Origin: Kushneria sinocarnis
GTDB lineage: Bacteria; Pseudomonadota; Gammaproteobacteria; Pseudomonadales; Halomonadaceae
DNA length: 64,000 bases
Assembly (NCBI RefSeq): GCF_003633775.1
Contig: NZ_RBIN01000006.1
Location: 62,001 to 126,000, forward strand
Reading direction: 5' to 3'
This document shows, piece by piece, positions 56,554-64,000 of this stretch. The first letter of the stretch is position 1, and each line of letters opens with the position of its first letter. The notes below the pieces were generated by a model, which ran no database searches, was not told the DNA's origin, and saw only the letters and a list, made by a program, of their open reading frames with translations. A program made the position numbers and the translations under genes.

Positions 56554-59313
56554 TCAGCTCAGCTGTCCGTGACACTGCTTGTATTTCTTGCCGGAACCGC
56601 ACGGGCAGGGATCATTACGCCCTACCTTGGGGGCATCGCGACGTACCGTCTGCTGACCACCCTCGGCAGCCTCGCCGGCAGCAGCCACTGCCTCGCTGTC
56701 GAGTGGCGTTTCGGCTTCTTCCTCGATTGCGGCCAGCGCTTCATCCTCGCGACTCATGGCACTGCTGGCCTGCTCGCGTGCCAGCGACTCGCGACGCTCG
56801 CGCTCGAGCTCCTCGACCTCATTCTGCTGGCGCACCTGCACATGGGAAAGAATGCGCACCACGTCGGACTTGATGTTGTAAAGCAGGGTCTGGAAGAGGC
56901 CGAAGGCTTCACGCTTGTACTCCTGCTTGGGGTTACGCTGGGCGTAACCGCGCAGGTGAATGCCACGGCGCAGGTTGTCCATCGCCTGCAGATGCTCCTT
57001 CCAGCGGGTATCGAGCACCTGCAGCATGACCTGCTTCTCGAAGCGCCGCATCATCTGCGGGCCAACAGCCACCTCCTTCTCGGCCCAGGACTTGCGCAAC
57101 TGCTCCTGCAGCCGCTCGCGCAGGACCTCCTCATGGAAACCGTCTTCATCGGCCCATTGGGTTACCGGCGCATCGAGACCGAACTCCTGACGCAAATGCT
57201 GCTCCAGACCTTCCAGGTCCCACTGCTCCGGCAGGCTCTGGGGTGGCACGAAGTCGGAAATGGCGGAATCGAGCACTTCGACACGCAGATTCTGCACGTT
57301 TTCCGAAATATCATCGGACGCCAGGATATCGTTGCGCTGATCATAGACCACCTGGCGCTGATCATTGGCCACGTCATCGTATTCGAGCAGCTGCTTGCGG
57401 ATGTCGAAGTTGCGTCCCTCGACCTTGCGCTGGGCCCGCTCGACGGCATTGGACACCATGCGATGCTCGATGGCTTCGCCCTTTTCCAGCCCCAGCGCCC
57501 CCATCATGCGCTGCACCCGGTCGGAGCCGAACAGCCGCATCAGGTTATCCTCGAGGGAGAGGAAAAAGCGGGTCGAGCCCGGATCGCCCTGACGCCCCGA
57601 GCGGCCGCGCAGCTGGTTGTCGATGCGCCTTGACTCGTGCCGTTCCGAGCCGATCACGTGCAGGCCACCCGCTTCCAGTACGGCATCATGACGACGCTGC
57701 CAGTCGGCACGGATCGCCTCTACCTGCTCCTCGGAGGGGTTGTCGAGCTGAGCCACCTCGTTCTTCCAGCTGCCGCCCAGCATGATGTCGGTACCACGAC
57801 CTGCCATGTTGGTGGCGATGGTCACCGTCCCGGGGCGCCCCGCCTGGGCGATGATATCCGCCTCGCGCGCATGCTGCTTGGCATTGAGCACGTTGTGCGC
57901 CACCTGCTGCTTGCGCATCATTTCGGAGAGGATCTCCGAGCTTTCGATCGAGGCCGTCCCCACCAGCACGGGGCGATTTCCGGCCATCTTCTCCTTGATG
58001 TCCTCGATGATCGCTTCGTACTTCTCGGTGGTGCTCATGAAGACCAGATCATTGAGATCCTGGCGCGCCATCGGCCGATTGGTGGGAATGACCAGCACGT
58101 CCAGACCATAGATCTGCTGAAACTCGAAGGCTTCCGTATCGGCCGTACCGGTCATCCCGGACAGCTTGTCATAGAGCCGGAAATAGTTCTGGAAGGTGGT
58201 CGAGGCGAGCGTCTGACTCTCCTTCTGAACCTCGACTCCCTCCTTGGCTTCAACCGCCTGGTGCAGTCCCTCGGACCAGCGTCGACCGGGCATGGAACGA
58301 CCGGTGTGTTCGTCGACGATGATCACCTCACCCTCGTTGACCACATAGTCGACGTCACGATGGAACAGGTGACGGGCGCGCAGTGCGGCATGAACGTGAT
58401 GCAGCAGGCCGAGATTCTGGGCCGCATAGAGGGATTCGTTATCGTCAAGCAGCTGTTCGCGCTGCATCACCATTTCTACTGTCTGGTGACCACGCTCGGT
58501 CAGCTCGACCTGCTTTTGCTTCTCGTCCATGGTGAAGTCCCCGGAATCGGGGTCTTCCTCATCCTCGCAGGGGTGCAGCTCGCCCACCAGTCGATTGACG
58601 ACATTGTAGAGGTTGGTGTCCTCTTCCACCGGACCCGAGATGATCAATGGCGTACGCGCCTCGTCGATCAGGATCGAATCGACCTCATCGATGATGGCGT
58701 AATGATGCGTGCGCTGGACCTTGTCCTCGAGCGAGAACGCCATGTTGTCGCGCAGGTAATCGAAGCCGAACTCGTTGTTGGTACCGTAGGTAATGTCGGC
58801 ACCGTAGGCAGCGCGCTTTTCATCGGCATTCTGGCCGGAATAGATGACCCCGACACTCAACCCGAGAAACTCGTAAAGCGGCCGCATCCAGTCGGCATCA
58901 CGACTCGCGAGATAGTCGTTGACGGTCACCACGTGCACGCCGAGTCCGGAGAGCGCGTTGAGGTAGACGGCCAGGGTAGCCACCAGCGTCTTGCCCTCAC
59001 CGGTCTTCATCTCGGCGATACGCCCTTCATGCAGCGCGATACCGCCGATCATCTGCACGTCGAACTGACGCATGCCCATGACCCGCTGGCTGGCCTCACG
59101 CACAGTGGCAAAGGCTTCGGGCAGCAGCTTGTCGAGGCTCTCTCCTCCTGCCAGTCGATCGCGGAACTGTTGCGTGCGGGCCTGAAGGTCGGCGTCGCTC
59201 AATGCCTGAAGATCGGACTCCAGGGCACTGATGCGCTCGACGCTCTTGCGCATGCGCTTGACTTCGCGCTCGTTCTTGCTGCCGACCAGCTTGCGTACCA
59301 GTGTGTTCAACAT
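56554..59313 (-). CDS. secA: Preprotein translocase ATPase SecA
   Basis: Motor of the Sec secretion pathway, 919 residues. Walker A GEGKT is at 105-109, the DEAD-like box [19 protein letters not shown] near 208 and the second nucleotide-binding domain has [13 protein letters not shown] near 505. The extreme C-terminus is the zinc and SecB-binding tail [14 protein letters not shown]. The ribosome site AGGA is nine bases before the ATG and can pair with a segment upstream, in the manner of the E. coli secM-secA message. A possible leader gene ends 48 bases upstream on the same strand. Confidence 0.98.
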   Translation of the reverse strand: MLNTLVRKLVGSKNEREVKRMRKSVERISALESDLQALSDADLQARTQQFRDRLAGGESLDKLLPEAFATVREASQRVMGMRQFDVQMIGGIALHEGRIAEMKTGEGKTLVATLAVYLNALSGLGVHVVTVNDYLASRDADWMRPLYEFLGLSVGVIYSGQNADEKRAAYGADITYGTNNEFGFDYLRDNMAFSLEDKVQRTHHYAIIDEVDSILIDEARTPLIISGPVEEDTNLYNVVNRLVGELHPCEDEEDPDSGDFTMDEKQKQVELTERGHQTVEMVMQREQLLDDNESLYAAQNLGLLHHVHAALRARHLFHRDVDYVVNEGEVIIVDEHTGRSMPGRRWSEGLHQAVEAKEGVEVQKESQTLASTTFQNYFRLYDKLSGMTGTADTEAFEFQQIYGLDVLVIPTNRPMARQDLNDLVFMSTTEKYEAIIEDIKEKMAGNRPVLVGTASIESSEILSEMMRKQQVAHNVLNAKQHAREADIIAQAGRPGTVTIATNMAGRGTDIMLGGSWKNEVAQLDNPSEEQVEAIRADWQRRHDAVLEAGGLHVIGSERHESRRIDNQLRGRSGRQGDPGSTRFFLSLEDNLMRLFGSDRVQRMMGALGLEKGEAIEHRMVSNAVERAQRKVEGRNFDIRKQLLEYDDVANDQRQVVYDQRNDILASDDISENVQNLRVEVLDSAISDFVPPQSLPEQWDLEGLEQHLRQEFGLDAPVTQWADEDGFHEEVLRERLQEQLRKSWAEKEVAVGPQMMRRFEKQVMLQVLDTRWKEHLQAMDNLRRGIHLRGYAQRNPKQEYKREAFGLFQTLLYNIKSDVVRILSHVQVRQQNEVEELERERRESLAREQASSAMSREDEALAAIEEEAETPLDSEAVAAAGEAAEGGQQTVRRDAPKVGRNDPCPCGSGKKYKQCHGQLS

Positions 59314-59323
59314 CGAAAAATGT

Positions 59324-59359
59324 CCTGTAATGACGTAACTCGGTTCGAAAAATGACAGG
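59324..59359 (-). promoter_or_regulatory. RNA hairpin that can hide the secA ribosome binding site
   Basis: On the minus strand CCTGT (59359-59355), three bases after the stop codon of the upstream reading frame, is complementary to ACAGG (59328-59324), whose AGG is part of the secA ribosome site AGGA. The stem is only 5 bp with a 26-base loop, so it is weak alone. A ribosome paused at the end of the upstream frame would cover or melt the first arm. Direct repeats TCGAAAAATG (59313-59322 and 59345-59354) flank the region. Confidence 0.4.
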
Positions 59360-59361
59360 CT

Positions 59362-59724
59362 TCACGAAACGAGTGGCGGCCCACGACGACACAGGCAGTC
59401 GCTGCCGGCGGTCATGGGCAGCACATGCATGGCAGCACGACGCGGCGAAATCAGGCGACAGCATGACGGTGGCTGCCGGCGCAGCGGAAAACGGCGACAG
59501 CGCTGCGCTACCCGGCGCCGCGAAACGGCGCGAATGGCCGCCGGTGTATGAAAACAGATACGAAACAGTCGGTCGGTCACCAGCTCGAATCGTGCCTGCC
59601 CCAGCCCGATCGGCAGCAGACAACCGATGAGCAATCCGGCCAGCCACCAGCGAGGCATGGGATAACGGCGCGGACGCACCATACCATCGGAGCGGGTCAT
59701 ACTGTCTTTGAAACCATCGGACAT
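59362..59724 (-). CDS. Candidate SecM-like leader (arrest) peptide upstream of secA
   Basis: Reading frame of 120 residues from ATG 59724, or 98 from ATG 59658. It is not a recognised family. After MVRPRRYPMPR comes a hydrophobic core (WWLAGLLIGCLLPIGLG) and a possible signal-peptidase site after GQA. The rest is Arg- and Cys-rich. It ends CLCRRGPPLVS, placing Arg-Gly-Pro-Pro three residues before the stop, where E. coli SecM has Arg-Ala-Gly-Pro four residues before its stop. The gene directly precedes secA, and the secA ribosome site can pair with bases just after the stop. Third-position GC is about 67%, not decisive; another frame from about 59545 is as GC-biased, and no start has a good ribosome site. 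The frame may be spurious. Confidence 0.4.
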   Translation of the reverse strand: MSDGFKDSMTRSDGMVRPRRYPMPRWWLAGLLIGCLLPIGLGQARFELVTDRLFRICFHTPAAIRAVSRRRVAQRCRRFPLRRQPPSCCRLISPRRAAMHVLPMTAGSDCLCRRGPPLVS

Positions 59725-59767
59725 GGTAGATTGAGTGGAACCTGAACCCGGTGCAGCAAGCAAGCCC

Positions 59768-60238
59768 ATGAGTATAAAGGCTAAAGCCGGACGAGCCCAG
59801 TCCGCTGCAAAACTGTTCACTCACCAGGGCACCCTCGCCCCGCTGATTCGTACGGCACAACTGCTGGCCGAGGCACAGCAACAACTCGATGCTCATCTCC
59901 CCGAAGAGCTGCACGGTCATGTGGCCGTCGGCGGCTATCGTGAGGGCCGTCTGACCCTGATCACCGATCGTGCCGTCTGGCTGACCTGGCTGCGCTTCGA
60001 GCAGCGCCGTCTGCTGACGCTGCTCAACCAGATCCGCGGACTGGAAACCCTGCAGGGACTGCAATTCAAGGTACGTCCCATCCGCCCCCTCTACCAGCCG
60101 GTGCACCAGCCCCGTCATCTGCCCGCCGAGGCCGCCGAGCAGCTGCGCATGTGCGCCAGCGATACCAGTGATCGCCATCTGCGCCGGGCGCTGGAGCGGC
60201 TCGCCAGCCACGGCGATCGCAACCCCGACAGCTCCTGA
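59768..60238 (+). CDS. dciA: DciA family (DUF721) replicative-helicase loader
   Basis: Protein of 156 residues of the DUF721/DciA family, which assists DnaB loading in bacteria lacking DnaC. The KH-like core runs from LAEAQQQLDAHLPEELHGHV (near residue 35) through GRLTLITDRAVWLTWLRFEQ (near 60) to QFKVRPIRPLY (near 100). The tail is charged. The ATG at 59768 gives the basic N-terminus MSIKAKAGRAQSAAKLF. It lies between lpxC and secA on the opposite strand, a common position in Pseudomonas and relatives. Confidence 0.85.
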   Translation: MSIKAKAGRAQSAAKLFTHQGTLAPLIRTAQLLAEAQQQLDAHLPEELHGHVAVGGYREGRLTLITDRAVWLTWLRFEQRRLLTLLNQIRGLETLQGLQFKVRPIRPLYQPVHQPRHLPAEAAEQLRMCASDTSDRHLRRALERLASHGDRNPDSS

Positions 60239-60284
60239 GCGGCAGCTCGCACAACGCAGGGGCCATCACGGGCAGCAACGAAAA

Positions 60285-60308
60285 AGGCGCCGGCTGATGC
60301 CGGCGCCT
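60285..60308. terminator. Intrinsic terminator between dciA and lpxC
   Basis: Perfect 10-bp stem AGGCGCCGGC (60285-60294) with its complement (60299-60308) and a TGAT loop. On the minus strand five T's follow, so it terminates lpxC; it may also end dciA. Confidence 0.85.
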
Positions 60309-60337
60309 GATGGCAAGCGTTCGATCCGTCGGTCGGA

Positions 60338-61249
60338 CTACAAGGCCATGGCGGGCTCGGAATAGGAAATCGGCGAGGTTTCGCGATTCTCGAAGGTCAC
60401 GATCTCCCAGGCATCCTGCTGCCTGAGCAGCGCCCTGGCCAGCTGATTGTTAAGCCCGTGGCCGGACTTGAAGCCCCGGAATTCGCCGATCAGGCTGTGC
60501 CCCAGCTGGTAGAGATCGCCGATGGCGTCCAGCACCTTGTGGCGCACGAACTCATCCTCGTAGCGCAGGCCATCCTCGTTGAGAATCCGGTACTCATCGA
60601 CCACGATGGCGTTGTCCAGACTGCCCCCGAGGGCCAGATTCTGCGAGCGCAGGAACTCCAGATCCCGCATGAAACCGAAGGTACGTGCGCGACTGACTTC
60701 CTTGACAAAGGAAGTGGTAGAGAAGTCCACGCTGGTCGACTGTTTCTGCGACTCGAACACCGGGTGGTCGAAATCGATCGTGAAGCCAACCCGGAAACCG
60801 TCATAGGGTCGGAAGCTGGCCCACTTGTCGCCATCGGTCACCGTCAGTTCGCGCCGGATGCGGATGAAGCGCTTCGGCGCTTCCTGCTCGGCAATACCGG
60901 CCGACTGGATCAGGAACACGAAGGGGCCGGCGCTGCCATCCATGATCGGCACTTCGGGCTCGCTCAGCTCGACACGAACGTTATCGATGCCGAGCCCGGC
61001 AAGCGCTGACATCAGATGCTCCACGGTCGCCACTCGGGCACCATTCACGGACAGCGCCGTACACATGGTGGTGTCCTGCACGTTGTTCGGATGAGCCGGC
61101 ACTTCGACTGCCGGGTCCAGATCAGTACGCACGAACACGATGCCGGTATTGATGGGTGCCGGTCGCAGGGTCAGATAGACCTTCTTGCCCGAGTGCAGGC
61201 CAACCCCGGTTGCCCGGATGATGTTTTGAAGAGTTCTTTGACGGATCAT
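60338..61249 (-). CDS. lpxC: UDP-3-O-acyl-N-acetylglucosamine deacetylase LpxC
   Basis: Zinc enzyme committing to lipid A synthesis, 303 residues. Zinc ligand His78 is in TVEHLMSAL; the others are His and Asp in [11 protein letters not shown] (about 235-240). The catalytic His lies in [11 protein letters not shown] near 263. The start at 61249 ([11 protein letters not shown]) fits the family exactly. LpxC turnover is controlled through LapB and FtsH, and lapAB is also in this window. It follows ftsZ in the conserved end of the division cluster. Confidence 0.98.
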   Translation of the reverse strand: MIRQRTLQNIIRATGVGLHSGKKVYLTLRPAPINTGIVFVRTDLDPAVEVPAHPNNVQDTTMCTALSVNGARVATVEHLMSALAGLGIDNVRVELSEPEVPIMDGSAGPFVFLIQSAGIAEQEAPKRFIRIRRELTVTDGDKWASFRPYDGFRVGFTIDFDHPVFESQKQSTSVDFSTTSFVKEVSRARTFGFMRDLEFLRSQNLALGGSLDNAIVVDEYRILNEDGLRYEDEFVRHKVLDAIGDLYQLGHSLIGEFRGFKSGHGLNNQLARALLRQQDAWEIVTFENRETSPISYSEPAMAL

Positions 61250-61363
61250 AGGTTCGCTGCCACGCAGGAAAGCATTCAAACGAATGTTTGCATAATAACA
61301 GCTGGCTGCCACAACAACAACGAACACTGTTCGATATTCAGTGTTCATTTGTTAGTATCATGC

Positions 61364-61393
61364 AAAAACGAGCGAGACCCCGCAGGCGGAGTC
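61364..61393 (-). terminator. Terminator after ftsZ
   Basis: Eight-bp stem (61376-61383 with 61386-61393, one wobble pair on the minus strand) followed on the minus strand by five T's (61364-61368). It lies about 28 bases after the ftsZ stop. Confidence 0.6.
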
Positions 61394-61420
61394 CCGGCTC
61401 ATGAGATGGCAGACGCCGGC

Positions 61421-62593
61421 TCAGTCAGCCTGGCGTCTCAGGAAGGCAGGAATATCGAGATAGTCATCCATCTCCTGGGACTTGCGACGCTTGTCGCGGG
61501 AAGCCTGCTGTTCGCGCGCCTGCTCCTTTTCACGCTGCTGCTGACGCGCCACCGCCGGCTGCTGTGACAGCTTGCGATAATCCGCCTGTTCACCGCGCAC
61601 GCTCTGGGTTTCCCGCTGCCCGGAGCGTTCGACGCGACCGTCAAGGCCGGCAGCCACGACAGTCACCCGCAGCTCATCACTCATTTCCATGTCGATGGCG
61701 GTACCCACCACGATGGTCGCATCCTGGGAAGCGAACTCCTGTACCGTGGCACCGACATCATTGAATTCGCCGATCGACAGGTCGGGGCCGGCAGTGATGT
61801 TGACCAGAATCCCGCGTGCGCCGTTGAGGTCGATATCCTCGAGCAGCGGACTGCGGATGGCCTTTTCGGCAGCCTCGCGAGCACGATTCTCGCCGGTCGC
61901 CGAACCGGTACCCATCATCGCCATGCCCATTTCGGACATCACGGTACGAACGTCGGCAAAATCGACGTTGATGATCCCCGGCGAAGTGATGAGCTCGGCG
62001 ATGCCCTGTACGGCACCGAGCAGTACGTCGTTGGCCGCGCTGAAGGCCGTAAGCAGGCTGGCGCTCTTGCCCAGAACGGTCAGCAGCTTCTCGTTGGGAA
62101 TGGTGATCAGCGAATCCACATGCTCGGAGAGCTCCTTCATGCCCTCCTCGGCTGCACGCTGACGCTTGGGCCCCTCGAACGGGAACGGCCGGGTCACGAC
62201 CGCCACGGTCAGGATCCCCAGCTCCTTGGCTACCTGGGCCACGACCGGCGCCCCGCCGGTACCGGTGCCCCCGCCCATGCCGGCGGTAATGAAGACCATG
62301 TCCGCACCATTGAGCAGCTCGGAGATGCGTTCACGATCCTCCATGGCAGCCTGACGACCGACCTCGGGATTGGCGCCGGCGCCCAGTCCCTTGGTAATCT
62401 CGCTGCCCAGTTGCAGTACGGTCTTGGCTGCAACACGCTTGAGGGCCTGCGCATCGGTGTTCGCGCAGATGAACTCGACGCCCTCGATATTGCTCTCGAC
62501 CATATGGTTGACGGCATTACCGCCGCCGCCGCCAACGCCGATCACCTTGATAACTGCGCTGCTGGAGGGTGCGTTATCTACCAGCTCAAACAT
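61421..62593 (-). CDS. ftsZ: Cell division GTPase FtsZ
   Basis: Tubulin-like protein forming the division ring, 390 residues. The GTP signature [10 protein letters not shown] lies near residue 105, preceded by [13 protein letters not shown] near 21. The T7 loop [13 protein letters not shown] is near 205. A Gln/Arg-rich linker leads to the conserved C-terminal peptide [15 protein letters not shown] that binds FtsA and ZipA. The ATG at 62593 (MFELVDN) has GGAG eleven bases upstream; an ATG nine bases earlier overlaps that site. ftsA is directly upstream. Confidence 0.98.
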   Translation of the reverse strand: MFELVDNAPSSSAVIKVIGVGGGGGNAVNHMVESNIEGVEFICANTDAQALKRVAAKTVLQLGSEITKGLGAGANPEVGRQAAMEDRERISELLNGADMVFITAGMGGGTGTGGAPVVAQVAKELGILTVAVVTRPFPFEGPKRQRAAEEGMKELSEHVDSLITIPNEKLLTVLGKSASLLTAFSAANDVLLGAVQGIAELITSPGIINVDFADVRTVMSEMGMAMMGTGSATGENRAREAAEKAIRSPLLEDIDLNGARGILVNITAGPDLSIGEFNDVGATVQEFASQDATIVVGTAIDMEMSDELRVTVVAAGLDGRVERSGQRETQSVRGEQADYRKLSQQPAVARQQQREKEQAREQQASRDKRRKSQEMDDYLDIPAFLRRQAD

Positions 62594-62630
62594 AATACCC
62601 ATCTCCCGGATCGCGCCTGGCGCGACCTCA

Positions 62631-63914
62631 TCAGAAATTTCCCCTGAACCAGCCCCGGATCCGCGACAGTGCCGAAGGCAGGGAATCCGTCATATGGCGC
62701 TCGGAGTGACCGCGTCGAGAATGCTCTTCCCCGCGCGATTGGGTAATTCCACGCGAGTGTGATGCGTTATTCATGCCGTAGAGTAACAAACCCACGCCCG
62801 TGGAATAAATCGGATTGCGTACCACATCCGCCAGTCCGCGTACATTCTGGGGACAGGCAATCCTGACCGGCATGTGGAAGATCTCTTCCGCCAGCTCACC
62901 AACGCCTTCCATTCTCGAGGTACCGCCGGTCAGCACGATGCCGGCCGCCACCAGATCCTCGTAGCCGCTACGACGCAGCTCCTCGCGCACCAGGGTAAAC
63001 AGTTCCTCGTAACGCGGCTCCACCACCTGGGCAAGGGCCTGCCGGGAAAGATCCCGGGCCGGACGATCCCCGACACTGGGCACCTTGATCAGCTCATCGC
63101 CGCTGGCCATCTGTGTCAGTGCACAGGCGTACTTGACCTTGATGTCCTCTGCATACTGGGTCGGCGTGCGCAGGGCCATGGCAATATCATTGGTAACCTG
63201 ATCCCCGGCAATGGGAATGACCGCCGTATGCCGGATGGCCCCCTCGGTGAACACCGCGATATCGGTCGTTCCGCCACCGATATCGACCATGCACACGCCC
63301 AGTTCACGCTCGTCCTCGGTCAGCACGGCGTGGCTCGAGGCCAGCTGTTCGAGGATGATGTCATCGACCTCGAGACCGCAGCGACGAACGCATTTCTCGA
63401 TGTTCTGAACCGCATTGAGCGCAGCCGTGACCAGATGCACCCGCGCTTCGAGGCGAACCCCGGACATGCCCAGCGGCTCGCGAATGCCCTCCTGGGCATC
63501 AATGGCATACTCCTGGGGCAGCACATGGAGAATGCGCTGCCCTTCCATGATGGCGCGCGCCCGGGCGGAATCGATGACCCGCTCGATATCGGAAGGCGTT
63601 ACCTCGCGCTCCTTGATGGCCACCACGCCATCGGAATTCATGGAACTGATATGGCTGCCGGCAATACCGACATGAACCGAGTGTATATCGCAGCCTGCCA
63701 TCAGCTCGGCCTCTTCGACCGCACGCTGAATGGATTGCACGGTAGATTCGATATTGATCACCACGCCCTTTTTCATCCCGCGGGAAGGATGTGAGCCAAT
63801 ACCTGCGATCTCCATACCGCCATCGTCGGTCGGCTGACCGACAATCGCCACGACCTTGGACGTTCCGATATCCAGCCCGACGACCATATTGGAAGCGTTG
63901 GATTGTCCTGCCAT
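62631..63914 (-). CDS. ftsA: Cell division protein FtsA
   Basis: Actin-like membrane tether of FtsZ, 427 residues. Features are [16 protein letters not shown] at residue 12, the phosphate loop [15 protein letters not shown] near 205 and [16 protein letters not shown] near 335. The C-terminal amphipathic helix [14 protein letters not shown] anchors it to the membrane. The linker before it is unusual, with repeated Ser-Arg and His ([21 protein letters not shown]). GGGAGTAGG lies upstream of the ATG. Confidence 0.98.
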   Translation of the reverse strand: MAGQSNASNMVVGLDIGTSKVVAIVGQPTDDGGMEIAGIGSHPSRGMKKGVVINIESTVQSIQRAVEEAELMAGCDIHSVHVGIAGSHISSMNSDGVVAIKEREVTPSDIERVIDSARARAIMEGQRILHVLPQEYAIDAQEGIREPLGMSGVRLEARVHLVTAALNAVQNIEKCVRRCGLEVDDIILEQLASSHAVLTEDERELGVCMVDIGGGTTDIAVFTEGAIRHTAVIPIAGDQVTNDIAMALRTPTQYAEDIKVKYACALTQMASGDELIKVPSVGDRPARDLSRQALAQVVEPRYEELFTLVREELRRSGYEDLVAAGIVLTGGTSRMEGVGELAEEIFHMPVRIACPQNVRGLADVVRNPIYSTGVGLLLYGMNNASHSRGITQSRGEEHSRRGHSERHMTDSLPSALSRIRGWFRGNF

Positions 63915-63930
63915 AGGTCGGGCCTACTCC

Positions 63931-64000
63931 CTATTGATCGATCATTTCTGAAGCGTGCATCAGGCTTCCCGTTGTCATTTGCAAAGACCGCAATAGCACT
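63931..64000 (-). CDS. 3' end of an upstream gene, probably ftsQ
   Basis: The frame entering at the window edge reads 23 codons, ending SLMHASEMIDQ and a TAG at 63933-63931, 17 bases before ftsA. By synteny ftsQ is expected here. The visible tail is too short and variable to confirm, and the other frames are not excluded. Confidence 0.35.
   Translation of the reverse strand, partial: VLLRSLQMTTGSLMHASEMIDQ

Noticed and set aside
57637-59355. 572-codon plus-strand open frame
   Set aside because: Antisense to secA, whose motifs are complete on the minus strand.
59362-59560. Alternative minus-strand frame with Cys/His-rich tail (SCCHACAAHD) before secA
   Set aside because: It could be a frameshifted continuation, but it runs through the secA start without a stop and lacks its own start with a ribosome site; kept only as a caution for the leader call.

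Overview
The window is about 62% GC (my estimate), densely coded, and reads as the chromosome of a gammaproteobacterium, most likely a member of the Halomonadaceae (Halomonas, Chromohalobacter, Kushneria relatives). The grounds are the gene order gyrA-serC-pheA-tyrA/aroA-cmk-rpsA with a fused TyrA-AroA, the block ftsA-ftsZ-lpxC-dciA-secA-argJ-Nudix/TPS-yacG-coaE-pilDCB, and a TrkH-type potassium channel. The genus is inference. No rRNA, tRNA, CRISPR array or intact insertion sequence was seen.

Layout. 0-9.4 kb: the start of recC, an SDR oxidoreductase, an MHS-type transporter, a YfcC-type carrier with an ArgE-like deacylase, then a redox and stress group (DUF1415, osmC, tpx, a histidine phosphatase). 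9.5-9.8 kb: a frameshifted remnant of a histone-deacetylase-like (acetylpolyamine) amidohydrolase. 9.8-16.6 kb: opgD, sbcD-sbcC and a small zinc-ribbon gene. 17-23.7 kb: a dipeptide ABC transporter operon (dppABCDF) with an LD-carboxypeptidase gene inside it, suggesting murein peptide recycling. 23.8-25.7 kb: a FUSC family gene facing ygfX and sdhE. 25.9-32.7 kb: ihfB-lapA-lapB, pyrF, comEA, fxsA, groES-groEL and trmJ; this block looks inverted relative to rpsA, which normally precedes ihfB. 32.8-42.5 kb, minus strand: rpsA, cmk, tyrA-aroA, pheA, serC, gyrA. 42.8-48.6 kb: rdgC coupled to an acyltransferase gene, trkH, a nucleobase permease and a small coiled-coil protein. 48.6-54.2 kb: a type IV pilin and pilB-pilC-pilD-coaE-yacG. 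54.3-64 kb, mostly minus strand: Nudix/TPS, argJ, secA, a possible secA leader ORF, lpxC, ftsZ, ftsA, with dciA on the plus strand.

The most unusual signal is a 98-120 residue reading frame directly upstream of secA on the same strand. It has a signal-like N-terminus and ends in Arg-Gly-Pro-Pro three residues before the stop. Just after the stop, a five-base segment can pair with the secA ribosome binding site. This is the layout of E. coli secM-secA, and I propose it as a SecM-like arrest leader of a different sequence class. The frame itself is only moderately supported. Other points are the proposed ihfB inversion, the deacetylase pseudogene, an AT-rich pilin C-terminus and several candidate promoters or operators.
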